From Nitrosomonadales bacterium (lineage in GTDB: Bacteria > Pseudomonadota > Gammaproteobacteria > Burkholderiales > Nitrosomonadaceae): a stretch of 53,162 bases of DNA. The notes under the pieces are model-generated. The model saw nothing but the letters and a program-made list of their open reading frames with translations. It was not told the DNA's origin and searched no databases. Every line of letters starts with the position of its first letter. Position 1 is the stretch's first letter. Made by a program: the position numbers and the translations under genes. Of this stretch, positions 38,565 through 48,122 are shown piece after piece. The stretch spans positions 1 through 53,162 of the forward strand of contig VFJL01000025.1 of NCBI GenBank assembly GCA_009886095.1, in the 5' to 3' direction.

Positions 38565-39341
38565 ATGCCGATGCAAACTACGCAGCAATGGTTTGAAACT
38601 TGTCTTGGTCAATATCTGCTGGAGCGGGAACAAAGCTATTTTGATCAGGCGGTAGCGGATGTATTCGGCTACAACGCTATACAGATCGGGTTTCCGCAGC
38701 ATGATTTTCTACGCAGCAATCGCATGCCGCTGCGGTTTAGTGTGGGAATTGAGAAAAATGTTGTGTTACGGGCTGCCCCTGATTTTCTGCCGATTGAAAG
38801 CAACAGTATAGATTTGGTGTTGCTGCCACATGTACTTGAGTTCAGTTCCAATCCGCACCAGATTCTGCGTGAAGTGCAGCGGGTACTGATGCCGGAGGGG
38901 CATGTTATTGTCTGCGGCTTTAATCCTCGCAGCCTTTGGGGGGTGCGTCGATGGTTTGGATCGGCCAGGTATGATTTCCCCTGGCGCGGAAATTTCATCG
39001 CGCTGCCGCGACTCAAGGACTGGCTGACATTATTGGATTTTGAGATGACTGCAGGCCGGTTATGCTGCTACGCGCCGCCGTTCAGTCAGGAAAAATGGCT
39101 GCGGCGATTTAATTTTATGGAAGCTGCAGGCGATCGCTGGTGGCCCATTTCTGGTGGCGTATATTTCCTGCAGGCGGTCAAGCGCGTGCATGGTATGCGT
39201 GTCATCAAGCCTGAATGGAAAGATGTGCTCGCCGCCAGGAGAGGAGTGGTGCCAGTTGCGCGCAGATTTAACGGCAACACCGCTGGAGAAGAGCCTCGGA
39301 TAGCTGCTCGCACCAAAACCAAAGTGCGAGGCGGGGAGTGA
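38565..39341 (+). CDS. YafS-like SAM methyltransferase
   Basis: 258 residues of a class I methyltransferase fold. The strand [33 protein letters not shown] corresponds to motifs post-I to II, and [19 protein letters not shown] follows. The usual GxGxG loop is degenerate (the region is FSVGIEKN), as in YafS homologues. Substrate unknown. The stop overlaps the rnhA start (GTGA), and the order gloB-yafS-rnhA-dnaQ is conserved across many proteobacteria. Confidence 0.85.
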   Translation: MPMQTTQQWFETCLGQYLLEREQSYFDQAVADVFGYNAIQIGFPQHDFLRSNRMPLRFSVGIEKNVVLRAAPDFLPIESNSIDLVLLPHVLEFSSNPHQILREVQRVLMPEGHVIVCGFNPRSLWGVRRWFGSARYDFPWRGNFIALPRLKDWLTLLDFEMTAGRLCCYAPPFSQEKWLRRFNFMEAAGDRWWPISGGVYFLQAVKRVHGMRVIKPEWKDVLAARRGVVPVARRFNGNTAGEEPRIAARTKTKVRGGE

Positions 39342-39796
39342 AAACAAAGCACGCTGGTGTGGTGGAGATATTTACTGACGGCGCTTGCAAGGGCAACCCC
39401 GGTATTGGCGGCTGGGGTGCTCTGCTGCAATACGATGGACGTACGCGTGAATTATCTGGTGGCGAGAGACTGACCACCAATAACCGCATGGAACTACTTG
39501 CGGTGATACGCGCGTTGGAAGCACTGACACGGCCATGTGAAATACATTTACATACTGACTCCCAGTATGTGCAGAAAGGCATCAGTGAATGGATACATTC
39601 CTGGAAGAAACGTAATTGGCATACTGCCGCCAGAAAGCCGGTGAAAAATGACGACCTGTGGAAACAACTCGATCAGTTAGCGCAGCAGCATCAGGTCAAA
39701 TGGTTCTGGGTACGGGGGCACTCCGGCCACGATGGCAACGAACAAGCGGACATGCTGGCAAATCGTGGGGTGGAGTCGGTTATCCGGGGAGAGTGA
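39338..39796 (+). CDS. rnhA: Ribonuclease HI
   Basis: 152 residues starting with GTG that overlaps the upstream stop. All catalytic residues are present: Asp14 (FTDGACKGN), Glu52 (RMELLAVI), Asp74 (HTDSQYV), His128 and Asp138 (GNEQAD). Degrades RNA in RNA-DNA hybrids during replication and R-loop removal. Confidence 0.97.
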   Translation: MKTKHAGVVEIFTDGACKGNPGIGGWGALLQYDGRTRELSGGERLTTNNRMELLAVIRALEALTRPCEIHLHTDSQYVQKGISEWIHSWKKRNWHTAARKPVKNDDLWKQLDQLAQQHQVKWFWVRGHSGHDGNEQADMLANRGVESVIRGE

Positions 39797-39823
39797 CGAG
39801 CGCCGTAGAGAACGCGAAGCTAA

Positions 39824-39963
39824 GAGCACCTCTAGAAATTAAAAGTTCCGGATAAAACAAGGCAGGAACGAAAATTGTAGACGCGGCATAGGGGGTGATA
39901 TGCAAGGAAACATTTTTTGTGGGCAGCGAAGTCGTGTAACCAGATCCGGACTATCAGAGATGG
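39824..39963 (-). repeat. Intergenic repeat copy 6 (full length, reversed)
   Basis: Reverse complement matches the 13815-13952 copy from end to end, including CACAAAAAATGTTTCCT and CATATCA-CCCTATGCC stretches. Ends CACCTCTAGAAATTAAAAGTT and, reversed, ATCTCTGATAGTCCGGATC give imperfect terminal inverted repeats. It separates rnhA and dnaQ, which are usually closer. Confidence 0.75.
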
Positions 39964-40040
39964 CCTGTAGTTTTTGTTGATTTCCCCCTGCGATCTCCAA
40001 GTCTTCTGCAGTTAAATAATTTTTCTTACATGGACGACTC

Positions 40041-40754
40041 ATGCACCAAATTTTTCTTGATACTGAGACCACCGGACTGGAACCCAGGCTAGGAAACCGT
40101 ATCGTCGAAATCGCCGCAGTCGAAATGCTCAACCGGAGACCAACTGGACGCCGCTTGCACCACTACTTGAATCCCGAACGCGAGAGCGAGGCGGGCGCAT
40201 TACAAGTACACGGCCTAACCAGTGAATTTCTTCAGGACAAACAAAAATTTCGTGACATTGCTCAGGAGTTACTGGAATTCATCGACGGCGCGGAGCTTGT
40301 CATGCACAACGCGCCTTTTGACGTAGGCTTCCTTGACCATGAGCTGGGATTGGCTGAGTTGCAACCGTTACGTAGCTACTGCCATACAATCACCGATACA
40401 CTAAAAATGGCCAAGGATCTGCATCCCGGCAAGAAGAACAATCTTGATGCGCTGTGTGAACGCTATCAGGTGGATAACTCCCGGCGCACCTTACACGGCG
40501 CACTGCTGGATGCGGAATTGTTGGCGGAAATTTACCTTGCCATGACCCGTGGGCAGGAAAGCCTGATGATGGAAGAGGAAATCCCGCCGCCAGTGCTTGG
40601 CGCCGCGATAAATCCAGCCAACTTGCAAATGCTGGTACCGCCTGCCAGCGCTGAGGAATTGGAAGCCCATGCGCAGCAACTGGAAAGGATCCAGCGTGAA
40701 AGCAAGGGCGCATGCGTGTGGCTACGCCTTGAATCTGCTACGACATCAGAATAA
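40041..40754 (+). CDS. dnaQ: DNA polymerase III epsilon subunit
   Basis: 237 residues. DEDDh exonuclease motifs: Asp7 and Glu9 (FLDTETTG), Asp94 (HNAPFDVGF), His152 and Asp157 (LHGALLDAELLAEIY). Proofreading 3'-5' exonuclease of the replicative polymerase. The C-terminal 60 residues are the tail that binds the alpha subunit. Last gene of the yafS-rnhA-dnaQ run; a relic of a restriction locus follows at once. Confidence 0.96.
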   Translation: MHQIFLDTETTGLEPRLGNRIVEIAAVEMLNRRPTGRRLHHYLNPERESEAGALQVHGLTSEFLQDKQKFRDIAQELLEFIDGAELVMHNAPFDVGFLDHELGLAELQPLRSYCHTITDTLKMAKDLHPGKKNNLDALCERYQVDNSRRTLHGALLDAELLAEIYLAMTRGQESLMMEEEIPPPVLGAAINPANLQMLVPPASAEELEAHAQQLERIQRESKGACVWLRLESATTSE

Positions 40755-40775
40755 GAACTGGCTACCGAGGGATGT

Positions 40776-41162
40776 GAAATTTGGCGGCGATACCCATACC
40801 GGGCAATCATTCCAGATAATTTTAAAAATGGGAATATCAATCAGCATGTGGCGATACTGCGCTTGGTATTGGGGGAGTCAAATGCCTTCACACACCTAAC
40901 TATCCTTTCGCCATATTTCCAGAATGAAATTATTGGATCGCAAACTGGAGCGGGCCGGGAAGGTTTGCCAAAGAATCGTATGGACAAAATCGCTATCCCA
41001 CTTCCACCCCTCGCCGAACAACACCGCATCGTTACCAAAGTCGATGAGCTGATGGCACTGTGCGATCGACTGGAAGCCCAGCTCAGCGCCACCCAAACCG
41101 ATAGCCGCCGTCTGCTCGAAGCCGTGCTGCGCGATGCGCTGATACCTGCAAAGGCCGCTTGA
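40776..41162 (+). pseudogene. hsdS: C-terminal fragment of a type I restriction specificity gene
   Basis: About 128 codons in one frame from 40776 to TGA 41160-41162. The translation has the second target-recognition/coiled-coil end of HsdS: NINQHVAILRL, SPYFQNEIIG, LPKNRMDKIAIPLPPLAEQH and VDELMALCDRLEAQL. The N-terminal target domain and the hsdM and hsdR genes are absent, so it cannot specify DNA methylation alone. Confidence 0.85.
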
Positions 41163-41258
41163 GCGACACCGGCTTTTCAGCGTTACATTGGCATCGGCTA
41201 TTCCGGTACAGAAACGCCGACTTCTAGCCTGAAGCTGGATGGATGTTATGCAATTTAA
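41159..41258 (+). pseudogene. Frameshifted N-terminal fragment of a gene that followed hsdS
   Basis: Begins with a TTG overlapping the hsdS stop and reads LSDTGF; an extra T in a T-run then shifts the frame, after which RYIGIGYSGTETPTSSLK continues and stops at 41258. I recall the RYIGIDYSGAETPTSSLK-like start from unnamed proteins found with restriction loci (from memory, unverified). The rest of the gene is gone. Confidence 0.5.
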
Positions 41259-41486
41259 TTATGCTGCCGGTAATGGCATTGCGGGAAAGGCATCCTCCAT
41301 CGCATGGCATACATTATCGGCATCGTACCAGCAAAGTTTGGCTGCCGGTTCATCCTTGGCAATCTTGTGTGTGCCGTCGCAAAACGGTTGATTTTTGGAA
41401 AGCCCACAGCCGCAGATATATTTTGTTTCTGCACCTATTGTGACCGGATAAGGACTGCTACGATCCCGTTTTACGATTCTTGCCAT
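41259..41486 (-). CDS. CDGSH iron-sulfur domain protein
   Basis: 75 residues. One CDGSH motif: Cys25-X-Cys27, then NQPFCDGTH with Cys36 and His40, giving the three-Cys one-His ligation of a redox-active [2Fe-2S] cluster. Small soluble electron-transfer or sensing protein; no membrane anchor. Exact partner unknown. A repeat copy lies immediately upstream. Confidence 0.92.
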   Translation of the reverse strand: MARIVKRDRSSPYPVTIGAETKYICGCGLSKNQPFCDGTHKIAKDEPAAKLCWYDADNVCHAMEDAFPAMPLPAA

Positions 41487-41516
41487 GATGCTTTACTCCT
41501 TTTTGGTTGGGTGACT

Positions 41517-41608
41517 AAAATATGTTCTTACGTATCCATCATATGCTGTGTCCACATTCTTTGTTCCCGCCACGTTCTGGTTAAACTTTGAATTCTTAGA
41601 GACTCCCC
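41517..41608 (+). repeat. Intergenic repeat copy 7 (right half)
   Basis: From AAAATATGTTCTTACGTATC to AACTTTGAATTCTTAGAG; aligned with the right half of the full-length copies and with copy 1 at 7803-7872. Fills the gap between the CDGSH gene and the GltB-like gene. Confidence 0.65.
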
Positions 41609-41617
41609 ACAGACGCA

Positions 41618-43114
41618 CTACAAAGCAATATCCGTTCGCTGCCGCACTTCCGGATACGGATACAGAATGTTGAGCGCCACACTTTTGCCTGCAGTTTCCA
41701 CGATGCGCACATGCTCGCGCCGCAATTCGCGTGCATGGCGTAAACCGCAAGAGTGCGCGATCATGTCAATCTCCTTATTCATGTTTCTGGCATAGTTGGC
41801 GGCGCGCAGGTACTTATCCTCCACCACCAGGCCGCGTTGCAGGCGCTTGTTGTGGGTGGTAATGCCGGTCGGACAAGTGTTGGTATGGCAGCGCATGGCC
41901 TGGATGCAGCCCAGCGAGAACATGAAACCCCGCGCGGTGTTGATGAAATCCGCACCCGCGCACAGTGCCCATGCCGCTTTTGCCGAAGTTACCAGTCTGC
42001 CCGCCGCAACCACCCGTATGCGCTGTTTCAAATCCGCCTGTAGCAACGCATCTACCACTCGCGGCAACGCTTCGGCGATGGGCAGGCCCATGTGGTCGAC
42101 CAACGCCTGCGGGGCAGCACCGCTGCCGCCTTCGCCGCCGTCGATAGCGAGAAAATCCGGCGCGTATTCGAGGCCACGGCGGTTTATCGCATCGCACAAT
42201 TCATTGATGAAATGCCAGCCACCGATGGCGGTCTTGACCCCAACCGGACGTCCGGTCAGGTCGCGGATATAAGCAATCTTATCAAGCAACTCATCGACAT
42301 TGCCGATGTCATGGTGACGGTTGGGGCTGATGGCATCCTGATGCGCACGAATGCCACGGATGGCAGCAATCTCATCGGTCACCTTGGCGGCGGGCAGCAA
42401 GGCCCCTTTGCCCGGCTTCGCGCCCTGGGTGAGTTTGATTTCAAACGCCTTGACCACCTTGGCGAGTTCCCGTGCCCGCTCGGGCGAGAAATTGCCATCC
42501 TGATCGCGGATGCCATACTTGGCGGTGCCAATCTGCATGATGATGTCACAGCCACCTTCCAGGTGATAAGACGAAAGCCCGCCTTCTCCGGTATCCAGCC
42601 AGCATTTGGCCATTGCTGCACCGCGCGATAATGATTGCACCGCCGGGGCCGAAATTGCGCCGTAGCTCATGCCGCTGATGTTGACCACGGATTTGGCATC
42701 GAACGGATGCTCGCAGTAACCCTCGCCGATCATGAGCGATGGTGTCGGCAGTCGGTCGTCTTCCTGTATCGGAAAAGCGGCATTGACGAAAATTATCGAA
42801 CCGGGTTCGCGCAGATCGTTGGTGGAGCCAAAACCAACGATACCAACTTCATTTTTTGCGTTCTTGTATACCCACGTCCGGGTGGCGCGATTGAACGGCA
42901 TTTCGTCCCGGTCGCCAGCAAAAAAATACTGACGGAAGTACTCCCCCTGCTTTTCCAGAAAATACCGTAGATGTCCAATAAGCGGATAGTTACGCAGAAT
43001 CGAATGTTTTTTCTGGGTCAGATCATGAAAGAACCAGAATATGATGAACCCGATCAGGACAAAGCCGAGCAGGGTGCCAAAACTGTAGAAAACTATGTTC
43101 ATTGCGCCAGACAT
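41618..43114 (-). CDS. FMN-binding glutamate synthase-like protein with membrane anchor
   Basis: 498 residues. An N-terminal hydrophobic helix (about 8-30) is followed by the central FMN/[3Fe-4S] domain of glutamate synthase: GEGGLSSYH, KPGKGALLPAAKVT, LAIDGGEGGSGAAPQALVDHMG, and CIQAMRCHTNTCPTGITTH with the Cys cluster. The amidotransferase domain of GltB is missing. Such stand-alone proteins are widespread but their substrate is not settled. Divergent from nadC. Confidence 0.88.
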   Translation of the reverse strand: MSGAMNIVFYSFGTLLGFVLIGFIIFWFFHDLTQKKHSILRNYPLIGHLRYFLEKQGEYFRQYFFAGDRDEMPFNRATRTWVYKNAKNEVGIVGFGSTNDLREPGSIIFVNAAFPIQEDDRLPTPSLMIGEGYCEHPFDAKSVVNISGMSYGAISAPAVQSLSRGAAMAKCWLDTGEGGLSSYHLEGGCDIIMQIGTAKYGIRDQDGNFSPERARELAKVVKAFEIKLTQGAKPGKGALLPAAKVTDEIAAIRGIRAHQDAISPNRHHDIGNVDELLDKIAYIRDLTGRPVGVKTAIGGWHFINELCDAINRRGLEYAPDFLAIDGGEGGSGAAPQALVDHMGLPIAEALPRVVDALLQADLKQRIRVVAAGRLVTSAKAAWALCAGADFINTARGFMFSLGCIQAMRCHTNTCPTGITTHNKRLQRGLVVEDKYLRAANYARNMNKEIDMIAHSCGLRHARELRREHVRIVETAGKSVALNILYPYPEVRQRTDIAL

Positions 43115-43188
43115 GCCGCCTCCCTCATCGCATTCAGTTAGAATAACTTGTCGCGGTAAACATGGTAAGCGAATTTCATGGAGAGTTG

Positions 43189-44034
43189 ATGGATTTAGCA
43201 GCAGAAATCAGGAACAACGTCAGCCGGGCGCTGGCCGAGGATGTGGGTACAGGCGATCTCACGGCGCTCCTGATCCCTGCCGGGAAGGCTACCAGTGCCA
43301 ATGTCATCAGCCGGGAAGAGGCGACACTGTGCGGCATCCAGTGGTTTGAAGCATGTTTCCAGCAACTCGCGCCGGAAACCAGGATATGCTGGTTTGCGCA
43401 GGACGGCGACGCAATTGATGCCGGACAAGGGTTGTGTGAAATAAACGGTAATGCACGTGTGCTGCTTACCGCAGAACGTCCCGCACTGAATTTTCTGCAA
43501 ACATTGTCTGCCGTTGCCACGCAAACCCGGCGCTACGTGGAGATGGTGGCCGGAACCGGGGCAGTGATCGTGGATACCCGCAAGACTTTGCCGGGCCTGC
43601 GGCTTGCGCAGAAATACGCGGTAAAATGTGGCGGCGGCGTCAACCATCGTCTGGGTCTATATGACGGCATACTCATCAAGGAAAATCACATTATCGCTGC
43701 GGGCAGTATTGCACAAGCCTTGCAAGCAGCCAGAGAAATTGCCACGTCAGGGGTATTCATCCAGATTGAGGTGGAAACACTGGATCAGTTGCGTCAAGCG
43801 CTCGCTGCCGGGGCAGAGATGATCCTGCTGGATAATTTTGAACTTGCCCAGATGCGCAGCGCAGTTGCTTTGACTGCAAAACTGACAAGTGGGCGAACCA
43901 TACTGGAAGCATCGGGAGGAATCACGCTGGAGAACGTGCGCGCTGTCGCGCAAACCGGGGTGCACCGGATCTCCGTCGGCAGCCTCACCAAGGATTTGCA
44001 GGCAGTGGATCTATCGATGCGACTCCTTACATGA
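43189..44034 (+). CDS. nadC: Nicotinate-nucleotide pyrophosphorylase (carboxylating)
   Basis: 281 residues from ATG 43189, chosen for its GGAG site; the frame opens nine codons earlier. Makes nicotinate mononucleotide from quinolinate and PRPP in NAD synthesis. Family blocks: ALAEDVGTGDLT, DTRKTLPGLRLAQKYAVKCGGGVNHRLGLYDG split by the substrate Lys/Arg residues, and ILEASGGITLENV. The stop overlaps the antiporter start (ATGA). Confidence 0.95.
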   Translation: MDLAAEIRNNVSRALAEDVGTGDLTALLIPAGKATSANVISREEATLCGIQWFEACFQQLAPETRICWFAQDGDAIDAGQGLCEINGNARVLLTAERPALNFLQTLSAVATQTRRYVEMVAGTGAVIVDTRKTLPGLRLAQKYAVKCGGGVNHRLGLYDGILIKENHIIAAGSIAQALQAAREIATSGVFIQIEVETLDQLRQALAAGAEMILLDNFELAQMRSAVALTAKLTSGRTILEASGGITLENVRAVAQTGVHRISVGSLTKDLQAVDLSMRLLT

Positions 44035-45251
44035 CCTTGTCCGCTTACCTTCCAATATGGCCGCTGTCGGTCAGTCCGGCCCTTTGGCTCGCGCTTGCCC
44101 TGGTAATTGCCGTACTGGTAGGAGAAGGGCTAGTGCGCTATCTGCGGCTGCCGCGCATTGTAGGTTATGTTGGCATTGGGATGTTACTGGGGCCTGCCGG
44201 CTTGAATATGATCCCGGTACTACCTGCTGCAGAATGGCGACTACTAATTGATTTGGCGCTTGGTATTCTGTTGTTTGAGTTGGGAAGCAAGGTGAATCTG
44301 CGCTGGCTTAAGGCTAATCCCTGGATTGCCGGTACCAGCCTGCTGGAAGCTGCCGCAACTTTCTTTGCGGTATTTGGACTGTTGCTATGGTTCGATGTCG
44401 CGCACGTTACCGCCGCAGTGGTAGCGGCCATTGCAATTGCCACTTCACCCGCCATTGTAGTACGCACGGTGACGGAATCCCGCGCTCGGGGGCAAGTCAC
44501 CGAGCGATTGCTGCTGATGACTGCGCTCAATTGTATTTATGCCATTATCTGCCACAAACTGGCTGTCGCTTTCATGCATGATGAAGCTGGCACGAGTCTG
44601 ATCCATACCGTGTTGCAACCACTTTACCTCATCAGTGGGTCGGCGCTGCTGGGCGGGTTATTTGGCAGCGCTTTCAATTTTATCCATCGCCATATGGGGC
44701 AACACGAAGAAACTTTCTCTTTCCTTTTGTTTGGCATGATTGCAATTGCGACCATCGTAGCTTCGACACTCAAGCTCAGCCCGATGCTGGTGCTGTTGGC
44801 AGCCGGCCTGATCACCCGTTATCAGCGTGAGCACCCCCGCACTTTCCTGCCACATTTTGGTTCTGCCGGCGCAATTCTGGTCGTGTTGATGTTTACTGCC
44901 AATGGCCTCGCGGCAAATCTCGATGGGCTGCGTGACAGCATGCTGCTGGTGTTGCTGCTCATCCTGGTGCGCGCTATCGCTAAACTGTTGCCGGTGCTGG
45001 TGCTGGCAAGGTATAGCGGCATCAGTCTGCATCAGGCGATAGCCCTGGGAATCGCACTTGTACCCATGTCCAGTCTTACATTGCTATTAACATTGGATAC
45101 GGCTGTTGTTTTCCCTGCTTTTGCTTCGGGACTGGGGTTGGTGTTAATGAGCTGCATCGTGATACTGGAGCTTGCCGGACCCATTCTGGTGCAAATGGCT
45201 CTGCGGGGAGCAGGAGAAACACTAGAGGCACCCTGGAGGAGAAAAGTATGA
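44031..45251 (+). CDS. CPA2-type cation/proton antiporter
   Basis: 406 residues with about 12 membrane segments and no C-terminal RCK (TrkA-N) domain. N-terminal VRYLRLPRIVGYVGIGMLLGP and the LIDLALGILLFELGSKVNLRWLK stretch are typical of the Kef/CPA2 family, shorter than full KefB/C. It may exchange K+ or Na+ for protons. Overlaps nadC and the YbdK-like gene by four bases each, so all three are one transcript. Confidence 0.88.
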   Translation: MTLSAYLPIWPLSVSPALWLALALVIAVLVGEGLVRYLRLPRIVGYVGIGMLLGPAGLNMIPVLPAAEWRLLIDLALGILLFELGSKVNLRWLKANPWIAGTSLLEAAATFFAVFGLLLWFDVAHVTAAVVAAIAIATSPAIVVRTVTESRARGQVTERLLLMTALNCIYAIICHKLAVAFMHDEAGTSLIHTVLQPLYLISGSALLGGLFGSAFNFIHRHMGQHEETFSFLLFGMIAIATIVASTLKLSPMLVLLAAGLITRYQREHPRTFLPHFGSAGAILVVLMFTANGLAANLDGLRDSMLLVLLLILVRAIAKLLPVLVLARYSGISLHQAIALGIALVPMSSLTLLLTLDTAVVFPAFASGLGLVLMSCIVILELAGPILVQMALRGAGETLEAPWRRKV

Positions 45252-46363
45252 GTTTGATGCCCTTTGCCTCATCCCGCCCGTTAAGCATCGGGGTTGAGCT
45301 TGAGCTGCAATTACTTAATTGCAACGATTACGACTTGATCTCTTCAGCACCTGACATGCTGCGCCGGATAGCAACGCAGGCACACCACGGGGAAATAAAG
45401 CCCGAAATGACCCGCAGCATGATTGAGATTAATACCTCGGTGCAGCACGAATACGGTGCGCTGGTTGAGGAGTTGCGTTCCTTGCGCAACACCGTAGCCG
45501 ATGCCGGTCGCTTTCTCAATATCGCGGTGGCTGGCGGCGGCACGCATCCGTTCCAGCATTGGAGCGAACAGAAGATTTTTGACGCGCCACGTTTTCATTA
45601 TTTGTCCGAGTTATACGGCTATCTGGCAAAACAGTTCACCATATTCGGCCAGCATGTTCACATCGGTTGCCCAGGCCCGGACGAAGCGCTCCATCTGTTA
45701 CATATGCTGTCGCGCTATGTTCCGCATTTTATTGCATTGTCTGCTACCTCCCCATTTGTGCAGGGGCATGATACGGGATTCGCCTCGGCTCGCCTTAATT
45801 CCGTTTTTTCCTTCCCGCTTAGCGGGCGTGCGCCATTCGTTTTAAATTGGGAAGATTTTGAGCGTTTCTTCGGAAAAATGACTGACACTGGCGTAGTCGA
45901 GTCGATGAAAGATTTCTACTGGGACATCCGTCCAAAACCCGAGTTTGGCACCATCGAGGTACGGGTATGCGATACCCCGCTTACTGTCGAAATTGCTGCT
46001 GCCATAGCCTGTTATATCCAGGCAATGGCGCGCTATATTATGGTGGAACGACCCGGTGAGCCGCAGGAGGATGATTATCTGGTCTATACGTTTAACCGTT
46101 TCCAAGCTTGCCGCTTCGGACTCGAAGGAGTCTTCATTGATCCGCGCACCCATGAACAGCGCAGTCTGCGGGAGGATATTGCAGATATGCTGCTACGTAT
46201 TGCCGATCATGCCGTAGAGTTGCGGGCTGAGGAAGCAATGGAACGTATCCGCGAGATACTCGCTAAAGGCAACGGTGCAAGCTGGCTGCGCCAGACTTAC
46301 GCGCACGAACACAATCTTAGCGATATGATGCAGCAACAGGCCAAGTTGTGGATGAACGGTTAA
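45248..46363 (+). CDS. ybdK: YbdK-like carboxylate-amine ligase
   Basis: 371 residues of the GCS2 family, related to glutamate-cysteine ligase. Seen: SIGVELELQLLN (metal-binding glutamates), EMTRSMIEINT, QHVHIGCPG and the EFGTIEVRVCDTPLT block. YbdK of E. coli has weak gamma-glutamylcysteine ligase activity; the natural substrate is uncertain. A gene for a C26 amidohydrolase that normally might process gamma-glutamyl products is broken directly downstream. Confidence 0.9.
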   Translation: MSLMPFASSRPLSIGVELELQLLNCNDYDLISSAPDMLRRIATQAHHGEIKPEMTRSMIEINTSVQHEYGALVEELRSLRNTVADAGRFLNIAVAGGGTHPFQHWSEQKIFDAPRFHYLSELYGYLAKQFTIFGQHVHIGCPGPDEALHLLHMLSRYVPHFIALSATSPFVQGHDTGFASARLNSVFSFPLSGRAPFVLNWEDFERFFGKMTDTGVVESMKDFYWDIRPKPEFGTIEVRVCDTPLTVEIAAAIACYIQAMARYIMVERPGEPQEDDYLVYTFNRFQACRFGLEGVFIDPRTHEQRSLREDIADMLLRIADHAVELRAEEAMERIREILAKGNGASWLRQTYAHEHNLSDMMQQQAKLWMNG

Positions 46364-46383
46364 CGGCACCTGCAATAACCAGG

Positions 46384-46500
46384 ATGTCACGCCCATTACG
46401 CATTGGGCTGTCACCGCGGATCCTGCACCACCCTCCAGCGGAACTGGGTTTTCGCAATAAAACCCTGCAATATCTTGAACAGACCATTGCGCACTGCTGG
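46384..46500 (+). pseudogene. Truncated C26 gamma-glutamyl amidohydrolase
   Basis: Starts with ATG 46384 and reads MSRPLRIGLSPRILHHPP, then AELGFRNKTLQYLEQTIAH, the usual N-terminus of peptidase C26 (PuuD-like) proteins in betaproteobacteria. Similarity is lost after about 39 codons and the catalytic Cys/His part is missing; the frame drifts on to 46641 against thrC. The remnant follows ybdK by 20 bases. Confidence 0.65.
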
Positions 46501-46550
46501 CCCAATACTGGAGGATTTTCTTGCTGCAGTCAGAAAACAGCGGGTATGAG

Positions 46551-47957
46551 TCAAACCTGTTCGGCGATGAAGGCCTTGACTGCATCGGTATCGGCATCCA
46601 TCACCACATACCGCTGCGGCAGGTTTTCCAGGTTCTCGTAGCTTGATGGGCGTTTCGGCTCATGGCCGATAGCTTCGATAATGCTCTCGGAAAATTTAAC
46701 CGGCAGTGCGGTTTCCAGACAAATCAGCGGCACACCGGCTTCGCGCTGCTCCAGTCCCACTTTTACGCCATCGGCGGTATGTGGATCTACCAGTACACCG
46801 TATTGCTGATGCAGCTTATGGATGGTGGCGATACGCGCTGCATGATTGCTGGTTCCCGATACAACACCGAAATCTTTTGCTTTCTCCCATAACGGTGTAT
46901 CGGCAAGATTGAAAGCGGCACCCTTGTCTACCGCTCGCCACAACTCTTTTACCTTGGCTGCATCGCGCCCGGTCAGGTCAAATATAAAACGCTCGAAATT
47001 CGACGCCTTGGAAATATCCATCGAGGGACTGCTGGTATGTTGTGTTTCTGCCGTGGTGCGGGGCCGGTAGCAGCCGCTGCGAAAGAATTCATCCAGCACG
47101 TCATTCTCGTTGGTAGCAAGTATCAGCCGCTTGATCGGCAGTCCCATCATGCGTGCTACATGACCGGCGCAGATATTACCGAAATTTCCCGATGGCACAG
47201 CGAATGACACCTGATCGGTATTTGAACGGGTGGCGGCAAAATAACCCTTGAAGTAATAAACGATCTGCGCCGCAACGCGTGCCCAGTTGATCGAATTGAC
47301 GGTACCGATATGGTATTTTTGTTTGAAAATGTGATCATTGCTCACTGCCTTGACGATGTCCTGGCAGTCATCAAACACACCACGAATGGCAATATTATGT
47401 ATGTTCGGATCCTGCAGGGAAAACATTTGTGCAGTCTGAAAAAGACTCATTTTTCTATGCGGTGAGAGCATGAATACCCGGATACCACGTTTGCCGCGCA
47501 TGGCATATTCCGCGCTGGAGCCGGTGTCGCCGGAAGTTGCGCCGAGGATATTCAGTTCTTCCCCGGTTCTTGCCAGTGCGTACTCGAACAGATTGCCGAG
47601 TAATTGCATGGCGATGTCCTTGAATGCAAGCGTTGGTCCGTTGGACAGGCCGAGAATGTGCAGCCCCGGTTCCAGGGTCTTGAGCGGGGTAATCTCCTTG
47701 CTGTGAAACAATTTGGCGGTATAGGTGCGTTTGATGATACCGCGTAAATCGGCGGCGGGAATATCATCGGCAAAACGCGAAAGAATTTCAAATGCAAGTT
47801 GCGGATAACTCAGCCCACGCCATTTCTCAAGTTCGGCGGGACTGATACTCGGATATGCTTCAGGCATTGCCAGTCCACCATCAGAGGCTAGACCACTCAG
47901 GAGAATTTCTGAAAACGTTTTTGGCGGCATGCCGCCACGGGTGGAGATATAACGCAT
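46551..47957 (-). CDS. thrC: Threonine synthase
   Basis: 468 residues from ATG 47957; upstream frame to 48035 is not family-like. PLP lysine Lys113 in LAFKDIAMQLLGN, with the GATSGDTGSSAEYA and VPSGNFGNICAGHVA phosphate/substrate blocks and N-terminal RYISTRGG. Converts O-phosphohomoserine to threonine. Lies downstream of hom, with which it shares direction. Confidence 0.96.
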   Translation of the reverse strand: MRYISTRGGMPPKTFSEILLSGLASDGGLAMPEAYPSISPAELEKWRGLSYPQLAFEILSRFADDIPAADLRGIIKRTYTAKLFHSKEITPLKTLEPGLHILGLSNGPTLAFKDIAMQLLGNLFEYALARTGEELNILGATSGDTGSSAEYAMRGKRGIRVFMLSPHRKMSLFQTAQMFSLQDPNIHNIAIRGVFDDCQDIVKAVSNDHIFKQKYHIGTVNSINWARVAAQIVYYFKGYFAATRSNTDQVSFAVPSGNFGNICAGHVARMMGLPIKRLILATNENDVLDEFFRSGCYRPRTTAETQHTSSPSMDISKASNFERFIFDLTGRDAAKVKELWRAVDKGAAFNLADTPLWEKAKDFGVVSGTSNHAARIATIHKLHQQYGVLVDPHTADGVKVGLEQREAGVPLICLETALPVKFSESIIEAIGHEPKRPSSYENLENLPQRYVVMDADTDAVKAFIAEQV

Positions 47958-48035
47958 GTTTTTCGCCGCAAAATATATTTTTTCAATACCCCTTTGAGGG
48001 GGGCGTGCAGGCCACAAAGAAACTTTAAGGGACAA

Positions 48036-48117
48036 TGGCTGGGTGGTTGTAATTCACCCAGCTGGGAACACGTTATATTGCACAAACATCCACATTCCTT
48101 CACGTGGATCATTTTTG
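48036..48117. promoter_or_regulatory. Two hairpins between hom and thrC
   Basis: GCTGGGTG-(9)-CACCCAGC (about 48038-48062) is a perfect 8-bp stem. CACAAAcATCCAC and GTGGATcatTTTTGTG (about 48079-48117) form a second. They may set hom:thrC levels or protect a processed message. No leader peptide with Thr/Ile codons was found. Confidence 0.45.
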
Positions 48118-48122
48118 TGGGG

